IMG/VR virus record: IMGVR_UViG_3300044712_000190 | Location: 1-41,770 of that record | Source: a virus | Direction: 5' to 3' (one strand) | DNA: 41,770 nt | Part shown: positions 39,765 through 41,770 of the stretch, in pieces | How the letters are laid out: each line of letters opens with the position of its first letter | How positions within the stretch are numbered: position 1 is the first letter of the stretch | The notes under the pieces: model-generated | Database searches by the model: none | What the model was told of the DNA's origin: nothing | The model's input: the letters and a program-made list of their open reading frames with translations, nothing else | Made by a program: the position numbers and the translations under genes

Positions 39765-40309
39765 CGCAGTACAACGCGACGGTTATCTACGACGCATCCA
39801 AGCCTTACGTTGGGGATGTCATTGGCACCTGCGGGTACGACAACGGCAACACCTACAACGCGCCCATTGGCTACGATGCGCTTGTTTGCCCGGTAGAGGT
39901 AGAAGAAGGCGCAGGAACTATCGGCGGCGGCGACGAACGAAGCCCATACCGCAGAAAACGCGGCGAATTGGGCGTCACCCGTGGAATGCTCAAGCCGATC
40001 AGCGACCGGATTCTCGCTGTTCTGGAGCAGGACGACACCCCGAAAGAGGTCAAGAAGTCGGTCAAGAAAGCGGTCAAGGCTGTTGCTAAAATGCAACAGT
40101 CTGATGAGCTTTCCACCGTTGCCACCGAAGAAGCACGAGCGGCGGTCGAACAGGCTTGGTTTGCATTGCAGTCAGAAAAGTCTGCTTTGGAAGCAAACTA
40201 TGCTATTGTAAGCATCAACTGGATAGTTACTTTGCAGCAAGACCTTGCGGACTTGTACGCTTGGATTGATGATGAGGAGGCAGCAATCGTGCTGTTGATG
40301 ACCGTATGA
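39761..40309 (+). CDS. Hypothetical virion-module protein
   Basis: A 182-residue protein. Residues 1-50 are beta-rich, residues 60-115 basic and helical (LEQDDTPKEVKKSVKKAVKAV), residues 120-182 helical and hydrophobic (NYAIVSINWIVTLQQDLADLY). It is coupled on both sides: GTGA with the previous gene and ATGA with the next. Function unknown. Confidence 0.6.
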   Translation: MTQYNATVIYDASKPYVGDVIGTCGYDNGNTYNAPIGYDALVCPVEVEEGAGTIGGGDERSPYRRKRGELGVTRGMLKPISDRILAVLEQDDTPKEVKKSVKKAVKAVAKMQQSDELSTVATEEARAAVEQAWFALQSEKSALEANYAIVSINWIVTLQQDLADLYAWIDDEEAAIVLLMTV

Positions 40310-40554
40310 GCATCGAAAAAGACCTGCAAGACGGCGATGCCGCCAACCGGATTCTGTCCGACGAGTTCTTTGTCAGTCTGGTGTCAGGGTTGAAGCAGGA
40401 CTTGCTGAACCGCATTGCGCTCACGGACCCCTCTGCCGCAGAGGTGCGTGAATCCACCTATTTCGAGATTCGGGGTATTGATTCGATCTTGATGAAACTG
40501 AAAGCACTGGCCGATAACGGGTTGTACGCCCGCCGCCAGCGTGAAAAGGCTTGA
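40306..40554 (+). CDS. Small morphogenesis protein upstream of the scaffold
   Basis: An 82-residue helical protein (MSIEKDLQDGDAANRILSD...). Its C-terminal part, LMKLKALADNGLYARRQ, resembles short proteins often found directly before the scaffold gene in podoviruses. It begins in an ATGA overlap. The exact role is unknown. Confidence 0.65.
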   Translation: MSIEKDLQDGDAANRILSDEFFVSLVSGLKQDLLNRIALTDPSAAEVRESTYFEIRGIDSILMKLKALADNGLYARRQREKA

Positions 40555-40577
40555 CCAACTGAAGGAGTATCTTCAAA

Positions 40578-41537
40578 ATGAGTGAAACTGCCAACACCCC
40601 GGAAGGGCTTGGTATTGACGCAGCAGCAGCACAATTCGCCAACATCTTGTCCGGTGATGAACCGAAAAACGAGGAGTCTGGTGAGGCGCAACCCACCGAA
40701 GAGGTGGAATCGGAAGGCGAGGTAGAGCAAGAAGCCGCGCCGGATGATGTAGAGGAAGTCGAGGAAGGCACGGAGGAAGACGAACCGGCCCAACCGAAAA
40801 CCTTCAAGGTCAAAGTTGACGGTGAAGAGGTTGAGGTAACGGAAGACGATCTTCTCAACGGCTATTCCAGAACTGCCGACTACACCAAAAAGACACAAGC
40901 TCTGGCTGAACAGCGCAAGGCATTTGAGGCTGAACAGCAAGCCGTCTTGGAGGAAAGAGCCAAGTACGCACAGGTGTTATCCGCCCTGCAAGCTCAGTTG
41001 CAAACCGCAACCGCCCAGGAGCCGGATTGGGATGCTTTGTACGACCAAGACCCCATTGAAGCCTCCAAGCTGGAGCGGAAGTGGCGGGCGTACAAGGAGC
41101 AGCAAGCTGCGGTTCGCGCTGAACAAGAGCGGGTCGCGGAGCAGGAGAAGGGCGAGCAGATCAAACGGATGCGTTCGCACCTCCAGAACGAGATGGCAAA
41201 GGTTCTTGAAGCCATCCCTGAATGGAAGGATGAAGCGAAAGCGAAGGAAGGTCGAGCCGCCTTGGTACAGTACGGCAAGTCCATTGGCTTCAGCGACGAA
41301 GAGTTGAGCGCAGTTTACGACTCTCGGATGGTGAAGGTTCTGAAGGATGCCGCCGCTTACCGCGCCCTGCAAGAGAAGAAGACGACCCTTCAGCCCACCA
41401 AGGGGCAGGTCAAGACTTCAACTCCGTCTGCTGCCACATCCAAACCCGCACCGAGTGCCGTGACGAAGGCCAAACAGCGTCTTGCGAAGACTGGCCGCGT
41501 CGAAGACGCAGCCGCAATTTTCAAAGGTTTGATTTAA
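40578..41537 (+). CDS. Scaffolding protein
   Basis: A 319-residue protein that organises capsid subunits into a prohead and then leaves. Features: very acidic, disordered N-terminal third; KVKVDGEEVEVTEDDLLNGYSR (residues 75-96), which is typical of phage scaffolds; a long Gln/Glu/Lys coiled coil to about 240; and a basic Lys-rich C-terminal tail that would bind the capsid protein. ATG 40578 has AAGGAG. It is 11 bp from capsid exon 1. Confidence 0.9.
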   Translation: MSETANTPEGLGIDAAAAQFANILSGDEPKNEESGEAQPTEEVESEGEVEQEAAPDDVEEVEEGTEEDEPAQPKTFKVKVDGEEVEVTEDDLLNGYSRTADYTKKTQALAEQRKAFEAEQQAVLEERAKYAQVLSALQAQLQTATAQEPDWDALYDQDPIEASKLERKWRAYKEQQAAVRAEQERVAEQEKGEQIKRMRSHLQNEMAKVLEAIPEWKDEAKAKEGRAALVQYGKSIGFSDEELSAVYDSRMVKVLKDAAAYRALQEKKTTLQPTKGQVKTSTPSAATSKPAPSAVTKAKQRLAKTGRVEDAAAIFKGLI

Positions 41538-41548
41538 GGAGATTCATC

Positions 41549-41614
41549 ATGGCAATGATTACTGGAAGTTTCACCACTTACGATGCCAAAGGCAATCGGG
41601 AAGACCTCGCGGAT
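41549..41614 (+). CDS. Major capsid protein, exon 1
   Basis: Codes for the first 22 residues of the capsid protein and ends in NREDLAD before an in-frame TGA that belongs to the intron. Related capsid proteins read through as ...NREDL(S/A)D-VIYNISP..., and VIYNISP is exactly what starts at 968, so the two parts form one protein of 316 residues. The start ATG follows AAGGAG (41537..41542), 11 bp after the scaffold gene, as expected for a scaffold-capsid pair. The gene appears cut off only because the contig was opened inside the intron. Confidence 0.93.
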
Positions 41615-41640
41615 TGACAATTTGCTGTCATTGTTATAGC
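41614..41640 (+). promoter_or_regulatory. Possible promoter at the intron 5' end
   Basis: TTGACA (41614..41619) matches the sigma-70 -35 consensus exactly. The only -10-like string nearby, TATAGC (41635..41640), gives a short 15-base spacer. If active it would transcribe the HNH gene independently of the capsid transcript. The same bases also form the P1 loop hairpin, so the match may be chance. Confidence 0.25.
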
Positions 41641-41643
41641 ATC
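41615..41643 (+). ncRNA. Group I intron, 5' end before the contig break
   Basis: These 29 bases are the start of the same intron; after circularisation they run into base 1. They begin with TGA in frame with exon 1, so an unspliced transcript gives only a 22-residue peptide. They form the P1 loop and contain a small hairpin, TGACA-atttgc-TGTCA (41615..41630). Confidence 0.9.
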
Positions 41644-41770
41644 TAGTCCGCTAAGTGCTTTCGGATGAGGTGCAGAGATGACAGACGCGAAAACGTGGAA
41701 AACATTGGATCGTAACGACATGCTTACCTTGTTTGCTGAAAAACCCGCTACGGCGATAGCTGCGATGTTT
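41644..41770. repeat. Right copy of the 127-bp terminal direct repeat
   Basis: Exact copy of bases 1..127. It contains the guide sequence of the intron (equivalent to 3..8) and a truncated second copy of the HNH gene start (ATG at 41678). When the genome is circularised one copy should be removed, which joins capsid exon 1 (41549..41614) and the first 29 intron bases (41615..41643) to base 1. Confidence 0.95.

Noticed and set aside
967-41615. An intein instead of an intron
   Set aside because: The inserted sequence has an in-frame stop at once, is not in frame with exon 1, and shows RNA core elements.
41615-41770. Capsid gene as an early-terminated pseudogene
   Set aside because: The stop codon lies at the first intron bases, and joining the ends restores an intact capsid protein with perfect intron pairing at the splice site.

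Overview
This window is a complete or nearly complete genome of a tailed double-stranded DNA bacteriophage, most likely a short-tailed (podovirus-like) phage. The first 127 bases are repeated exactly as the last 127 bases (1..127 = 41644..41770), so the sequence is best read as a circular map of about 41,643 bp that was opened at an arbitrary point. It encodes a large terminase, portal, scaffold, major capsid protein, head-tail adaptor, tail nozzle-like protein, three candidate internal/ejection proteins, fibre-like proteins, lysis genes and its own replication proteins. I recognise no integrase, no clear lysogeny repressor and no tRNA, so a lytic life style is likely. The GC-rich coding sequence and the kinds of accessory genes suggest a Gram-negative, perhaps betaproteobacterial, host; that is inference only.

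Layout. (1) 31800..41614, continuing across the artificial ends to 15938, is the late plus-strand block: small and large terminase, portal, fibre-like and other virion proteins, scaffold, major capsid protein, a glycosyltransferase, head-tail adaptor, a second fibre-like cluster, lysis genes, tail proteins and internal virion proteins. (2) 15802..22199 is a tightly overlapping minus-strand operon: a VRR-NUC nuclease, a cytosine DNA methyltransferase, an SNF2-type helicase, a DUF3310 protein, and about a dozen small unknown proteins. (3) 22311..29196 is the plus-strand replication block: PD-(D/E)XK nuclease (DUF2800-like), an SSB-like protein, family A DNA polymerase, an NrS-1-like primase-helicase and a small methyltransferase. 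Blocks 2 and 3 diverge from one short promoter region at 22200..22310. (4) 29223..30886 is a second, early-looking minus-strand operon of small proteins. (5) 30887..31799 is a 0.9 kb non-coding region full of repeats, palindromes and hairpins, probably the origin and/or main control region.

The most striking feature is a group I intron of 996 nt that splits the major capsid gene. Exon 1 (22 codons) lies at the right end of the window and exon 2 starts at base 968. The intron carries an HNH homing endonuclease gene, and its core (P5, P7, P8, P9) can be read in the sequence. Because the contig was opened inside the intron, the capsid gene looks truncated at both ends unless the ends are joined. 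The second notable feature is the control region: about ten degenerate 15-bp repeats directly upstream of the terminase genes, one unit of which occurs in inverted orientation inside the promoter of the divergent minus-strand operon.
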